A stretch of DNA of 64,000 bases from Oegoconia quadripuncta (taxonomy: Eukaryota > Arthropoda > Insecta > Lepidoptera > Autostichidae): contig OX438742.1 in NCBI GenBank assembly GCA_949316235.1, positions 10,296,815 to 10,360,814 on the forward strand, in the 5' to 3' direction. A program made the translations under genes and the position numbers. The notes under the pieces were generated by a model. It was not told the DNA's origin and did not search any database. It was given only the letters and a program-made list of their open reading frames with translations. Positions 1 through 10,199 of the stretch are shown piece after piece. The stretch's first letter is position 1. Every line of letters starts with the position of its first letter.

Positions 1-500
1 ACAGTTTTTATCTCTTCACATTCCAGAGCTGATAGACAGACGAACTTATAATAGTATCAGTAATAAGGATTCGTCTAAATATGGATCCCTAACACGCCAT
101 CACGAATATGGATTCATCACAATAAGTAAATTTAGCTCAAAGGCGACGAGAGCACACTAAAAATCCTTGACGAAGCGAAACCATTATCCACCTCTCTGCT
201 TCCCCCAAAATGTATGAAGATAACCATATAAGTATTAATACCTGAAATGCATTAATTTGCACAGTTTGAAATGGGTGAAAATCGATCTCACGTGTTCGTT
301 TACAAACTATTCACGTCAATATACGTGGGCACACTGAAAGCTTTGCCTAACTCTAATTAAAAATTGGATTATATTTATTGTATATATTTGTACAACATAA
401 CTTTCAAATGTTGTGTAAACTATTTTCTGCCCAATCAAATTAACACTATGTGTCTCTAAGGTTTGCTGGTAGAAAACTTAACTATTAAGATTAACATAAA
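1..500. other. No feature seen
   Basis: AT-rich sequence before the first SINE. No open frame, tandem array or inverted repeat that I recognise. Confidence 0.5.
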
Positions 501-890
501 ACCGTCTCCGTGGCTCAAAGTAAACAGCGGAGGTACCTAGGGTTTACAGACCGAAGATTTCGATTCGCAACGGGGTACATGTTTAGTACTAAGTTAGGTT
601 AGTAGAAGGGTATTTAAAATCACTGTCTGACGCTGAAGGATAGAGCGCACCCTGGTAACGCTGAAAAAGGCACCGGCCTATCAGCACAGTTCCAGCTAAA
701 AATAGATAAAAAAATACCATCATCTTATCTAAGTCTGCATGCCGCCAAAAACCAATATTGATAGCATTGTTGCGTTCTGGCTGTTTGAGATAAGATCGCC
801 AGTCATCCAAATAAGTTGTCGACTCCGGGTGATCGCGCTTCCGCCTTTGGCCTCACCTTTACTAAACATCAGGTTTGATTGAAGTAAAAT
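501..890 (+). mobile_element. SINE-3 copy with internal insertion
   Basis: Starts with the family head (CCGTCTCCGTGGCTCAA) and runs through its conserved core (ATCTTATCTAAGTCTGC, GAGATAAGAT.GCCAGTC) to the tail ACATCAGGTTTGATTGA. Relative to the full copies near 29.2 and 56.6 kb it carries about 90 extra bases at roughly 621-711, between the GGGTATTTAAAA block and the ATCTTATCTAAG block. The 73-residue antisense frame across it is not a gene; the same peptide pattern recurs on another copy at 63.2 kb. Confidence 0.85.
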
Positions 891-895
891 CTTTT

Positions 896-1379
896 CGCAG
901 TAATTCCATTTTCGCTCGAGTCGAACATGGATTCGTAATAAAAAACAAATGAAAAGCGATTTTCTGACAAAAATTAGTAAATGAGATTCTATATTTAACA
1001 AATATTACACTCGAAATTCAAACAGCAGACAAGATCATCAGTGTGCCTTATGTAATAAAAGCGCTCTATAATGGGCATGGGCTTGACGTAGAGTTGACGT
1101 TTGACGTATATCACACGGTTTCATTTTTTTACGATGAACTGTAGACACGTTTGTCCACAATTTCACCCGAAAAGGTGACGATGTAGTCAAAGATAAGGTA
1201 CAGTTTTAATGTTCAAAGTTATTAGAACGACTAGAGGCGGACTAGAGTAGACATTCTTGAGATATGAAATTTTCTTTTTTTTCTTAAACGACGTGTAGTA
1301 CTTTTTTTGAAATTAATTGGACAAAGGTTTTTAAAATTTCCTTATTAACAACTCGGTTTAATAGTAGATTAAGCATCAA
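896..1379. other. No gene; cluster of TTGACGT motifs
   Basis: No coding signal. Three TTGACGT heptamers lie close together at 1083-1089, 1094-1100 and 1101-1107. TGACGT is a bZIP half-site, but the cluster may be chance. Confidence 0.4.
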
Positions 1380-1551
1380 GGGGATAAATCAGTGTCTTAT
1401 GTCTTGGGCAGCATATTGAATCCTAAGCAAAATGAGGGATTCTGTAGTTGTTATTCCCGTTAATTCCCGAGCGAAGCGAAGGAATTGTGGTAAGAATCCC
1501 GAATGAAGCGAAGGATTCAAGTCTGCCCAAGGCAAAGACAATTTTATCCCC
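1380..1551. mobile_element. Foldback MITE-like element
   Basis: The ends are inverted: GGGGATAAA at 1380 and TTTATCCCC at 1551. Complementarity extends inward with gaps: GTCTTGGGCAG pairs with CTGCCCAAGGC, and TTGAATCCT with AGGATTCAA. The centre has two related GAATGAAGCGAAGGA-type blocks. No target-site duplication is clear (CATCAA left, CGAGGA right). The whole unit could fold into one imperfect stem of about 80 pairs. Superfamily not assignable. Confidence 0.55.
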
Positions 1552-2469
1552 GAGGAGCTTACTCTACTTTATACACCTACTGTGAGCTTAAATAAACAAG
1601 AAATTATAAATTCAATTAAAATTAAGTTTATTAATTATAAAATTAAATTAGTCCAGTTATGGAAACGTAATGTGGTGTTTTAACTTAATTTGGTTTGTTT
1701 ATTGCAGTTGAGGACGTGGAATAATTGACATGCGTATAAGTTTCACTTTTAGCCATATTAGTTAGAATATTGCAGATTATCTTGAATAATGCTTTGAGTT
1801 TCCGTTTCTATATCAGTGTCGCTATCACTCGACATTTTTCTGTTTTAATTTAATAAATGACGGCAATTTGACAATTCGTATTAAAAATCACGGATCGAGA
1901 ATCACCGTTTTTGTTTTAGATTTAGTTGCGTAGGCAGAGGAAAGTCAATAGCTAAGACATACAGCCAAGTTTTTTTATAAATATAAGAATAAAGTCTCTT
2001 TGATGTGTCCTATTTTATAGATAACTCTTTGGACCAAGGAAGTTATTCCTTGAACAGTCTTTTTTTAATTTGAAACTATATTCATACAACTTTAGCTCCA
2101 TTGGGCTAAAATAGCTTACTTTGCGCTAGTGCAGTTTACTTTAGTAACTTATTGGTAATCTGTGGTGCAGTGCTTAGTGCTAATAGTTGTGCAATATTAT
2201 CAACGTAAGGGCTTTCCCTGGTGGCTCCGTTGGAGCGTCCGTTACAAATAGAAGTTGCGTATGATACGATGAAAGGTTGCTTAGCTAGATGGCGTCGTTT
2301 CGAAGGGATGGCTTGGGAATTCCTCGAAGAGAGAGTGGGCAAATATCTCTTTAAGCAATATATTGCGCAAAGCTCGAACAAGGGCTAGAGAAATTAAATC
2401 GCGCGGGCTTTGTTTATGCTACTACTGGGAGAAATGGCGCAAAAAGGCGCATTGGTTCCCGGATACACA

Positions 2470-2510
2470 TTGAGCTTGTTTCGTTGAGCTTGTTTTGTTG
2501 AGCTTATTTG
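2470..2510 (+). repeat. Three tandem 14-bp units
   Basis: TTGAGCTTGTTTCG is repeated as TTGAGCTTGTTTTG and TTGAGCTTATTTG, three near-identical units in a row. It is a minisatellite seed of no known function. Confidence 0.7.
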
Positions 2511-3868
2511 TCTCTTTCCGTTCTTTTAGATAAAGCCGTGCTACAGTAGATGCCTATATCAAATAAAAGCTGCTTCTATGGGCTTAACAATACACAATAT
2601 TCTGCGTTTACATTTTAAGCTGGTGTTCAGCAACCAAACTCGTACACGGGTATTACAGGCGCAGCAACGATTTTACAGAAACAAATCTTTCGATAATAGG
2701 ATCGTCGCTATTCGAAATGGATTTCTTTTTCATTTTACCTTTCATGAAAATCTTGCACTGAACGATTTAATATGACTTTTGGCGTGTTTTGTCGTATCGA
2801 ATAATAAGTACTATATGTATATCAGCCGTGTCAATTAATTTGTTCGTAAAATCGTTTTCCTTATTTAGCCATTCGTTTATTTCGCGAACTAGTAGACTTG
2901 ACTTTCATGGAAATGAAATTATTTTATTCAATCACGTACACGTAACATAAGACACTCGGAATCCTTTGACATTTGTCTATCATATATTATATTAGGTCCT
3001 TACCTATGAAATTGGTGTTTTGTATGAAGAATTTCATTAAGACTGTTTTCTCCATACAAACATTTTTGATTTTTTTTTTGGGAACAGCAAATCCAAATTT
3101 AGCTAAACTTTGAGTGTATTATCGGATAACATTAAGTTAAGTGTAGGCAGCGTTAATTTTTAAATGTAACCGCTTTATAAAAGTTTCAGCGAATCTAACA
3201 AATGATTATGGGAAGCACATGAAAAAGCCCAGAAATTAAAAAATATTTAATGTGAAACCTTGAAATAATATTCCATTTTCCAAATAAAAAACAAATTTGG
3301 ATATAGCTTTGAAAATCGCAGGAATTGGTACATATGATTAACGAAGAAAAAAAACTCCAATTTCATGGATAAAGATATTTATAGATTATCAATTAAATTT
3401 TGGAAAATTTTCAAATACACACTGCAAATTCAAAAGCTGATTTTGAATTTTCTACTTGGAGAATTACTTTATTTTATTTAATCTAGTCCAGTCTAGTGTA
3501 GTCTAGTCTAATTTGATCTGATATAAAACCTATTTAAATTTGGTCTTCATTTCACTCTAATTCACTCCATACCACTTCCCTTTTCTTTATTTTTCCACAT
3601 ACCACAATAAATCCATCATACTCACACATGCAAACACAGAATCCTGTTTTTATTATAATTCTTTGTTTGTAATCTTTGTTTGTGTTGCGATGGTTATCTT
3701 ATACACACTTATAAAACATATCCCAAAAAATGACATATTTTCTTACATCGTATAATTTTTTCCTTAGCAGCGGCCAGTTATTATATAGTTATTGCTAAAT
3801 TTTAATTTAATTGTGTAGGTCTTACACTTCCGGAGTTTTAAAGTTAATCACAGCCAATTTAAATATTT

Positions 3869-3907
3869 AAATATTTCGGACACTTCCACAAGACATCTAG
3901 TCCCAAC
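3869..3907 (-). mobile_element. SINE-1 3' tail fragment
   Basis: Antisense match to the last ~40 bases of SINE-1: an AAATATTTCGGACACTT end followed by ATCTAGTCCCAA. The tRNA-like head is missing. Confidence 0.7.
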
Positions 3908-4170
3908 ATGCTTTGTGATTCGGCACTCAAATAGAATAGAACCAACCTGTCTCTTCACATGGACATGTGAAGATGTATTCTGTAAGCTGTATTCTTATGA
4001 ACACAGAAATGCACACGTGACAACACGTGACACGTGATCACCTTATGGTGAACCGTGAATTTTGTTTCAATTATTAAATTCTTAATATTTGCAACACCCA
4101 AACACTTATGTTTGGGATATCTCTGACCACCCCATTTGGGATAAAGGTCGTTACGTTATGTTTGTTTGTA

Positions 4171-4236
4171 TCTAGTCCCAAACTAAGCAAAGCTTGTACT
4201 ATGGATACAAGATAACCGATAAACATACATAAACAT
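4171..4236 (-). mobile_element. SINE-1 3' half fragment
   Basis: TCTAGTCCCAAACTAAGC through the ATGGATAC and ATAAACATACATAAA blocks matches the antisense 3' half of SINE-1. The head and extreme tail are absent. It lies about 260 bases from the tail fragment at 3869 and may belong to the same broken copy. Confidence 0.75.
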
Positions 4237-4411
4237 AGCGGATGAGTTTTTTTACCGTAAGTAAAAAGTAGAGCCTTATTAGGTAAGTGAAATAGAAGGT
4301 ACCTATTGGCATATTATGTAGTTTATTTATTTTTCAAAACTATCATCTAATGAAGCGTTAATTGTGTCATTTGACGGTCCCGTTTGTAGCCTATTCCACA
4401 TAATTACATCA

Positions 4412-4499
4412 TTAACACGTTCCGGGACAGATCATCAGACACAATAGAAGTTTTATTGTTATAACGTCGAGAGGCGGGCTGTGTCCCGGAACGTGTTAA
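4412..4499. mobile_element. 80-bp TTAA-flanked MITE (piggyBac-type)
   Basis: The element is 4416-4495, with perfect 14-bp terminal inverted repeats: CACGTTCCGGGACA at 4416-4429 and its complement at 4482-4495. TTAA stands directly outside both ends (4412-4415 and 4496-4499), the target duplication expected for piggyBac-class transposition. About 52 bases separate the arms and there is no coding capacity, so it would need a transposase from elsewhere. TIR sequence alone does not name the parent. Confidence 0.65.
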
Positions 4500-5231
4500 A
4501 TTAAAGAAATAACAAAATTTTGCAAGATAGGAACCCTACGAACCCCGCCAGTCGCCTATCAAACAGCGGCAGGCGCGTGCGATTTTGAAAAAAAAACTAC
4601 CTATGTCAATAACTTCTATTTCACTTACGGTAAAATCCGGTTCCGCGGTGAGGATATGTGGGACTCACCGCTCCAAACGGGAGCGGTCCTACCCACTAAA
4701 AACCCCCCGGTGTTCCTCCGCGCTAATATATGCCTTCCAAGAATGACTGTAGTTCAGTGTAATCTGCACTGCAAGTGTATTGTGAAAATTAAATAATATG
4801 AAAATGAAAAATGTTTATTACTTAATCTTAGGTTAACAATGTGGTTGGAGCACTTCTTTTATGGCAATACTTGTATTAGGAGGCACCACTCTTCCATTAC
4901 TGGGTTTAGTTAAAGAAATTAAATGCCTAAAGTAGGTAATTTAAAAATAGGTTACATGTGTATATGCATGTGTTTGTGTGTGTGTATAGATGTGGGTGTG
5001 TGTATATATTTGTGGTTATTTTAAGTGTCAATAGGTTGTGTGTTAACGTTCTCAGTGAGCGGGTCAGGAGCAAATAAAAAATGAGGCTTCTATGGAGTAT
5101 CTGTAATTTCTTAGAAATGATTCCAGTTATCTAAACCCGTCAATTCTACACAATGAAATTTTCAAAGTATAATCCGTTTTCAGTGTACTACGGAAAAGCG
5201 ATATTGTCAATGTTTTTGGTACTAGACAAGT
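4500..5231. other. No gene; hairpin and GC-rich patch
   Basis: A GC-rich patch near 4640-4730 contains an 8-bp perfect stem (ACCGCTCC at 4667-4674, GGAGCGGT at 4680-4687, 5-base loop). Its look (CCGCGGTGAGG, CCCCCCGGTGTTCC) suggests a LINE 5' fragment, but I cannot assign it. A TG-rich run follows at about 4956. Confidence 0.4.
4956..5015 (+). repeat. Imperfect TG/TA microsatellite
   Basis: TG-rich run interrupted by TATA, ATGCATG and AGATGTGGG blocks. Confidence 0.8.
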
Positions 5232-5595
5232 TTAGAATAAAGTAAAATAGAATTTTGTACCAATAACGAACGTGGCTGCATCATCCTTCAAGATTAGCGG
5301 TAGGATCATTATGACGTTTTCGTCGCTAATGCTTTCTACATTATTAAAAACGGAAGCTGCTGTCAGGAATTTTTTCACTTTCTCGGCATCTCTAATGGCA
5401 TTGTATGCAATGCCCAACGACGCGAACGATGCTCGACGTTGTGCTGATATCAGTTCCCGGAACTGTACCATTGTGAGATTTATACTGTTCACTGCCATTT
5501 CTTCTTGTTCCTGGTTCTCGTCTCCTCGGTCTAAGATTTCTTCGAATAAATGTTTTCCCTCGGCCTCAACGTTGTGCGACAGATTGTTAGTTTAT
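5232..5595 (-). pseudogene. Gag capsid-like fragment (Gypsy/Arc-type)
   Basis: An antisense frame of about 120 codons without stops runs from 5595 down to the stop at 5232; the first ATG gives 88 residues. The visible pattern is MVQFRELISAQRR, then SFASLG, then KVKKFLTAASVF, VESISDENV and LPLILKDDAAT. Spacing and wording match the N-terminal capsid half of Gypsy-type Gag and the related insect Arc-like proteins: a Gag N-domain, a K.FL.A...F helix, SDE, then LPL.L...AAT. The Trp-Trp that normally follows AAT is replaced by Phe-Val, and homology stops within about 10 residues, so the rest of Gag and any Pol are absent. An acidic stretch (EGKHLFEEILDRGDENQEQEE) lies upstream of the Met. Likely a truncated retroelement relic; a domesticated Gag exon is less likely. 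Recognised by eye only. Confidence 0.5.
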
Positions 5596-6342
5596 TGCTC
5601 ACACTACTATCTTGTTTGTTCTTCTTTATGATATGTGTATTTTAATTTTATTTGCTTGAATACGTTCATATAACTCCATAGATTATATAGATTTCAGACT
5701 TAGTGTGCTTTTAAAGTAAACTTCGACTGGCCTTTGGGTGACTCACTCGGGTCCTCAAGTCCGGCCCTGATTGTAACGTGAGGATGTTTGTAGTACATGT
5801 TCCTCCTCGCCTATTTGCAAAGACCAGAGCTCACTAGAGAGACAGTAACGTAACTTAGGGTAATCCCCGCTGACTCGGTGAAATCTATTGCCTTATCTTT
5901 ATTCCTCATCCGTCATCATCCATTTTTAATCATAATCATCTTATCACTAATTCAAGAATGGTCTCAACTAATACTATTGGTAAATTTGTCATCTGTAATT
6001 TTATTATTATTTATGTTGGTGATGTATAAAAAATATATAAATGTAAAACAAATATTGATATGCAAACAATTCCAGACTTCACAGTTGTATTTCAAAATCT
6101 TTGCGCTATAAATCTTTTTAGGTATAGGTAAAATGAAATCAGGATGAGAATAAGCTTGTACAAATGTTCGAGTAGTTGTGTACTGAGAATGTCGGCGCAG
6201 ATGACGTGCAAAACAAAGCCGTGCAGTTGTTACCTGCCAAATGTACAGACAATTATTTATATATATTTTTATATATTATTCATGTACAAATGTAAAATTA
6301 AGTCTTGTAAAATTTATTAAACGCACTTTGACTTCATTTATT
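5596..6342. other. No feature seen
   Basis: AT-rich. The 77-codon frame at 5878-6111 (+) is hydrophobic, low-complexity and unlike any family I know. Nothing else. Confidence 0.45.
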
Positions 6343-6572
6343 TGGTTGCTGGTAGAGTATTTTAAAAATGTTCGCCAGACTTGCTTCCACCATCTTATCT
6401 AAGTCTACCGCCAAACAGCAATGTTAATAGCATTGTTGTGTTGCGGTTATCAAAGATAAGATAGTCAGTCCCCCAAATAAGATGGGGTTTCCGGGTCAAT
6501 AGGCTTCCATCTTAGGCTACGTCTTCATTTAAATTTATTGTGATTGAGGGCAAGAGCTAAGCAGTTGTGCAA
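6343..6572 (+). mobile_element. SINE-3, 5' truncated
   Basis: Enters the family at GCTGGTAGAGTATTTTAAAA and keeps the ATCTTATCTAAGTCTACC, GATAAGATAGTCAGTCCCC, GGGGTTTCCGGGTCA and TTGTGATTGAGG blocks. The tRNA-like head is missing. Confidence 0.85.
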
Positions 6573-7512
6573 AAAAAAACCTTTCGTGTTGAGCCAAACT
6601 CTGATATTAATGTAATTTATAGTCAATGCTCACAACCGTGGCAAGCTCCAGTTGAGAAATTGAGTCAAGAATATTACATATTTCTGCACATGAAATACTT
6701 ATCTCAAAAAATCAGTTACATAATGACAGTTCACGTCCTGTTACGTTTCACGAAAAAAGTTACAGCAATAAATCATATTTTATTATCCAAACTCCTCTCT
6801 CGAACCTTCGTAAATTAGAATGGATAACCGCTCCATATTAATTTTATCTATGCTCAATTTTGCATCTGTATTTGCTCAGCAGTTACTGAACGTAAGTGGG
6901 ACTAGTATAAATTCGAATCGGGTATTGTGCCGGGTTGTAAAAGTTTATCTGTTTCAGACTGTACTAAACATGTATCCCGCTGGGAAGCGAACCCGCGACC
7001 AACGTTTTATTTATTTCATGAACAACGTAAGTTTTACCTTATGTTGTTCATATTGAGCCACGGCGTCGGGAGATTCGATGTTTCATGAAGTTAGTGTTAA
7101 AAAAATTTGTTATTATTGTTGATTCTTTACCTTGACTGTGTATCAATATGTATGTGTGTGACTGTGGAAACAAATAGAGGCTTTATCTATCTATCTATTT
7201 TACTTGGACTACTGCGTTATTAGTAATGCTCTGGTGGTGATATATGGGTGAGGTTGAGAATATAAATCACCGATTGTCGGCTAAGAGTGGTACATTACGC
7301 GCTGGCATACAACACTCGTATTTTGTCCACCAACTTGCCCGTCAGTGTACTTACCTACCCATTATAGTTACGTATGTGTAATATCCAGAAAAACTAATAG
7401 GAGGGTCCGAGCCAGAACACATTACCTCCATAAATTTAATACGTAGGATTAAAAGAAAAATAAAAGATATACCTCACAGATTCAAATATATTTAGTTGCA
7501 GTGTCGATATTG
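6573..7512. other. No gene; LINE/SINE tail at 7134-7199
   Basis: Open frames at 6567-6818 and 6820-7056 are AT-driven and unrecognised. The segment 7134-7199, ending in an ATCT repeat after GGAAACAAATAGAGGC, recurs at 44395-44450 and looks like a retroposon 3' tail. Confidence 0.45.
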
Positions 7513-7782
7513 ATGCTTCATCATATCAGTCATAGGACATACATTGCTGATCATAGACCTCCCCCATAGAACTCCAGAGCGACCGGTTGGAAGCAACCTG
7601 CATCCAGCGATGTTTCGCGACCTTTATCAGGTCGTTTATCCACCTACTCTGCGGTCTCCACTCGAGAACTTTAATGTTCCATCGGCCGACAGTTCTTCGA
7701 GCTATGTGCCCTACCCTCTGCCACTTGAACGTGCTAATCCGCTGGGCTCTGTTATTGACCTTGAGCAGAGCTATGTTGATGG
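7513..7782 (-). pseudogene. RTE-type LINE C-terminal fragment
   Basis: Read antisense, this encodes the conserved post-RT end of lepidopteran RTE elements: a RIS.FKWQRVGHIARRT block, a KVLEWRPQ block, WINDLIKVA, a WMQVASNRSLW block, then a Q-Q-C end. It aligns with the + strand copy at 19.9-20.3 kb. No RT catalytic motifs are present, so the copy is 5' truncated, the usual result of incomplete reverse transcription. It ends at the 3' side in a short TGATGAAG run, like other RTE tails. Confidence 0.8.
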
Positions 7783-8084
7783 TTAATATGATAATAATAA
7801 ATAATGTCCAAAAAAATATGAAATAATAGGTAATTAAATATGTTTGGCATATAGATCGTGACGTTATGTATATATGTAATAATTATAAATAATGTGGTAA
7901 TATATTATGTAACGTAATAATATAGACTTACTGTTATCCATCATTAATATTAATTATAATTGTGCAAGGCATTATTATATTAAATTCCTCTACTACGACA
8001 TTTGAATACCTTTTAGGTGGAATAAAGAATACTAATTAATAAATTTTTGTATGCACCTTAGGTTAGTGCTTAACCTTAATCCTA
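7783..8084. other. No feature seen
   Basis: AT-rich sequence rich in TAATA; nothing recognised. Confidence 0.5.
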
Positions 8085-8192
8085 ATTTTAGGGGAAGATA
8101 AAGCCGAACCTCTCTTATTTTGTGAGACTGGCTATCTTATCTCGAACAACCGGATCACACAACAACAACAACAACAACAATGCTATATAATG
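8085..8192 (-). mobile_element. SINE-3 middle fragment with CAA expansion
   Basis: Antisense match to the SINE-3 core (GGCTATCTTATCTCGAACAACCGG). Where other copies read ACACAACAACG this one has an uninterrupted CAA run at about 8158-8181, so the microsatellite has grown from a short seed inside the SINE. Confidence 0.75.
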
Positions 8193-8238
8193 TCTATTAG
8201 AGGGAAGTCCACCTTTGTACGTGGCCTATCGTTAATAC

Positions 8239-8385
8239 TTTTTTTTATTGACAGCGGGTTAGTACTGACCTCAATCACACCTGATATTAAGTGAAGATGA
8301 GGTCGAAGGTGGAAGCGTACTGACCCGGAAACCCGAACATATTTGGGGGACAGGCTATCTTTTCTCGTTTCCATTATGGCACGGA
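8239..8385 (-). mobile_element. SINE-3, 3' half with poly-A tail
   Basis: Antisense: an 8-base T run (the poly-A tail) at 8239-8246, then GACCTCAATCACACCTGAT, AAGATGAGGTCGAAGGTGG and TGACCCGGAAACCC, ending in GGGGGACAGGCTATCTT. It is a separate 3' fragment from the one just to its left, as both carry the GGCTATCTT block. Confidence 0.8.
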
Positions 8386-8559
8386 GGGGGTTGTTTGTTA
8401 CTATACTGTACTCTGTTTTATGCAACGTTCTGGTGTACTATAGAATATATAATCAAGAAGCTGGTACTCGAAAATCCTCTAGAGGTGAAAAAAAATAATA
8501 TTCCAGGGTCATTTTGGTTGATTAGCTTCAATAAAGCTCAATTTTGACCAAAAAGAGAA

Positions 8560-9082
8560 AAAGATTCTAGGGATTCGTGAAAATGCTGACGGCGAGACAT
8601 GGGTTTTACCGTATGACATGTGAACACGCCATAAGAAAGGTGAAATGAGAATCCAGATACTCGAAAATCAAAGAGTCATCGAATACCGCAACGGGGTATT
8701 CTACAAATTTCTTACTGAAGGATAAACTGTGAAATTTTATAATTAGACGTCATGTGGATTCATGAGCAACGAAAACTGCCAGATTTTTGGAAAGAGAATT
8801 TACGGATCTATACCACCGCACGAATTCATAATTGCGCAAGTATTTAGCGCATTTTTATCCAAAAACTCGACGAACTTGATCGATCAAGCCTTATTGTAAC
8901 AGCGGCTAAAATTATCACTTCGATGAAGGCATTTCGGTAATTTGAAGCCATAAAAGAAAGTTCGTTGAAGTTGATCGACCAATCGGCTTACTAAAAATAT
9001 TTAGACGACTGAGTCATGCGCTGGCGTCATTTCAAGCGAAGAAGCCTACTTTGAAAACTACAATATTAATGTTGATGAATAA
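8560..9082 (+). pseudogene. Mariner-family transposase pseudogene
   Basis: Mosaic of three frames that together follow a Tc1/mariner transposase of the SETMAR-like type. Visible blocks in order: GETWVLPYD (8588-8617; family D-E-T-W with the first catalytic Asp), FYKFLTEG, KLPDFWKENL (8773-8802), a broken HHDNAPAHN block whose second catalytic Asp is lost, FLSKNSTNLIDQ (8852-8887), and the C-terminus SSEEAYFENYNINVDE ending at stop 9080-9082. The PPYSPDLAP region after LIDQ is deleted, and frameshifts and stops break every block. Terminal repeats not found. Dead copy; a DDE enzyme in life would cut and paste at TA. Confidence 0.75.
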
Positions 9083-9185
9083 ATAACAATTTTTGTTCCT
9101 TAGAATGCAGAGTTAATAACAAGCACAAAAACGACATAAATATCTCCTTACATTATAACAAATATATAATTATTATAGGCTATAT

Positions 9186-9489
9186 AAATAAATAAATATT
9201 TCGGTCACTTACACCAAACATCTTTTTTTTTTTTTATTTTTTTTTTTTATTAAAAACTGGTTTCGCGTTTGGCTACAATCTCACCTGATGGATCTAGTTC
9301 CAAACTAAGCAAAGCTTGTACTATGGATACTTGACAACAGATAAACATACATAAATATTTATATAAACATCCATGACTCGGGAATAAATGTTCGTATTCA
9401 TCACACAAACATTCACCCGTCGCGGGATTCGAACCCGCAACCGTTGGTTTCGCTGATAGGGTGACTATCCACTACACCAACAGGTCGTC
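9186..9489 (-). mobile_element. SINE-1, full length, with nested insertion
   Basis: Antisense full-length copy. The tRNA-like head is at the right (GACGACCTGTTGGTGTAGTGG, B box GGGTTCGAATCCCGC as complement near 9421-9440), and the AAATATTTCGG tail at the left. The tail is interrupted at 9224-9291 by a poly-A-ended fragment of another retroposon. The B box here is intact, which suggests a relatively young SINE copy. Confidence 0.85.
9224..9291 (-). mobile_element. Poly-A retroposon tail nested in SINE-1
   Basis: Read antisense: CCATCAGGTGAGATTGTAGC, CAAACGCGAAACCAG, then a long A-rich tail. ATCT at 9220-9223 and 9292-9295 may be its target duplication. The same 3' sequence with a poly-A tail is nested in a Helitron at 63844-63921. 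Confidence 0.7.
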
Positions 9490-9513
9490 GCATAATAATA
9501 ACAATAAATAATG

Positions 9514-9663
9514 CATCCAACGATTCCCGCGACCTTTATCGGTCGTCTGTCCACTTTGCGGGTGGATGTCCTACGCTGCGCTTGCCGGTACGTGGTCTCC
9601 ACGCGATGACTTTAATGCCCCGCCGGCCATAGTTCTTCTAGCTATGTACCCTGCCCACAGCTA
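9514..9663 (-). pseudogene. RTE C-terminal fragment, short
   Basis: Antisense remnants of the RTE end: WAGYIARRT, then after a frameshift the CGACCACG/GGCAAGCGCAG segment and GNRWM. About 150 bases remain. It abuts the SINE-1 head at 9489, so one insertion probably truncated the other. Confidence 0.65.
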
Positions 9664-10199
9664 CAAAGATTACCTACAATACAAATATTCTTTGTTGCAA
9701 TAAACACTCGTTAAAGTATAATCATGAAACTTAAAAATACGGTAGGATATTATTGTTACAATGAACGACCCTATAATTTTATTTTAAACATTATTTAATC
9801 ATACATCCAACCCATACTAATTTGGGTCTAATTATAATTATTTTTAAGTTATATAATTTTATTTAAGTCATATAAAAACTGATTCAATCGATTGCGAATT
9901 TACAGAAGAAATAATACTCGCAAAATTTTAACTTAAAGCCATACAAAGTATTTTAAAGGGTGTAGATATATATTAAAAATGTTTATGCATATTTTCTAAA
10001 ACGCCAAAAGTTAGTTTAACAAAAGTTAAAGACAGTTTTCAAAACTTTTAAAAAGTTTGTATTTGCCAGAATTTACTTTAATCATCTTACCAAATGTTAC
10101 AGAAAGTTACAGAAACTTTTATTAAATTTTTTAGATACTTAACAAGTAGTTTAACAACTTTAAACCGCTTTTAGAAAGTTTTTGCGCGCCAAAGTTTGT
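9664..10199. other. No gene; AAAGTT-rich stretch
   Basis: AT-rich. From about 10010 to 10190 the words AAAGTT, AACTTT and GTTAAA recur many times without a fixed period. It leads directly into the CpG-rich block. Confidence 0.45.

Larger units (their letters stand above)
1552..4411. other. Long AT-rich stretch without genes
   Basis: Short open frames at 2136-2381 (-) and 2578-2775 (+) resemble nothing I know. A degenerate TAGTC-type repeat lies at 3482-3511. Two SINE-1 tail fragments inside this span are listed separately. Otherwise nothing recognised. Confidence 0.45.

Noticed and set aside
589..810. Frame with SYLKQPERNN, recurring at 63.2-63.5 kb
   Set aside because: Antisense read of the SINE-3 core; the shared peptide comes from shared repeat DNA.
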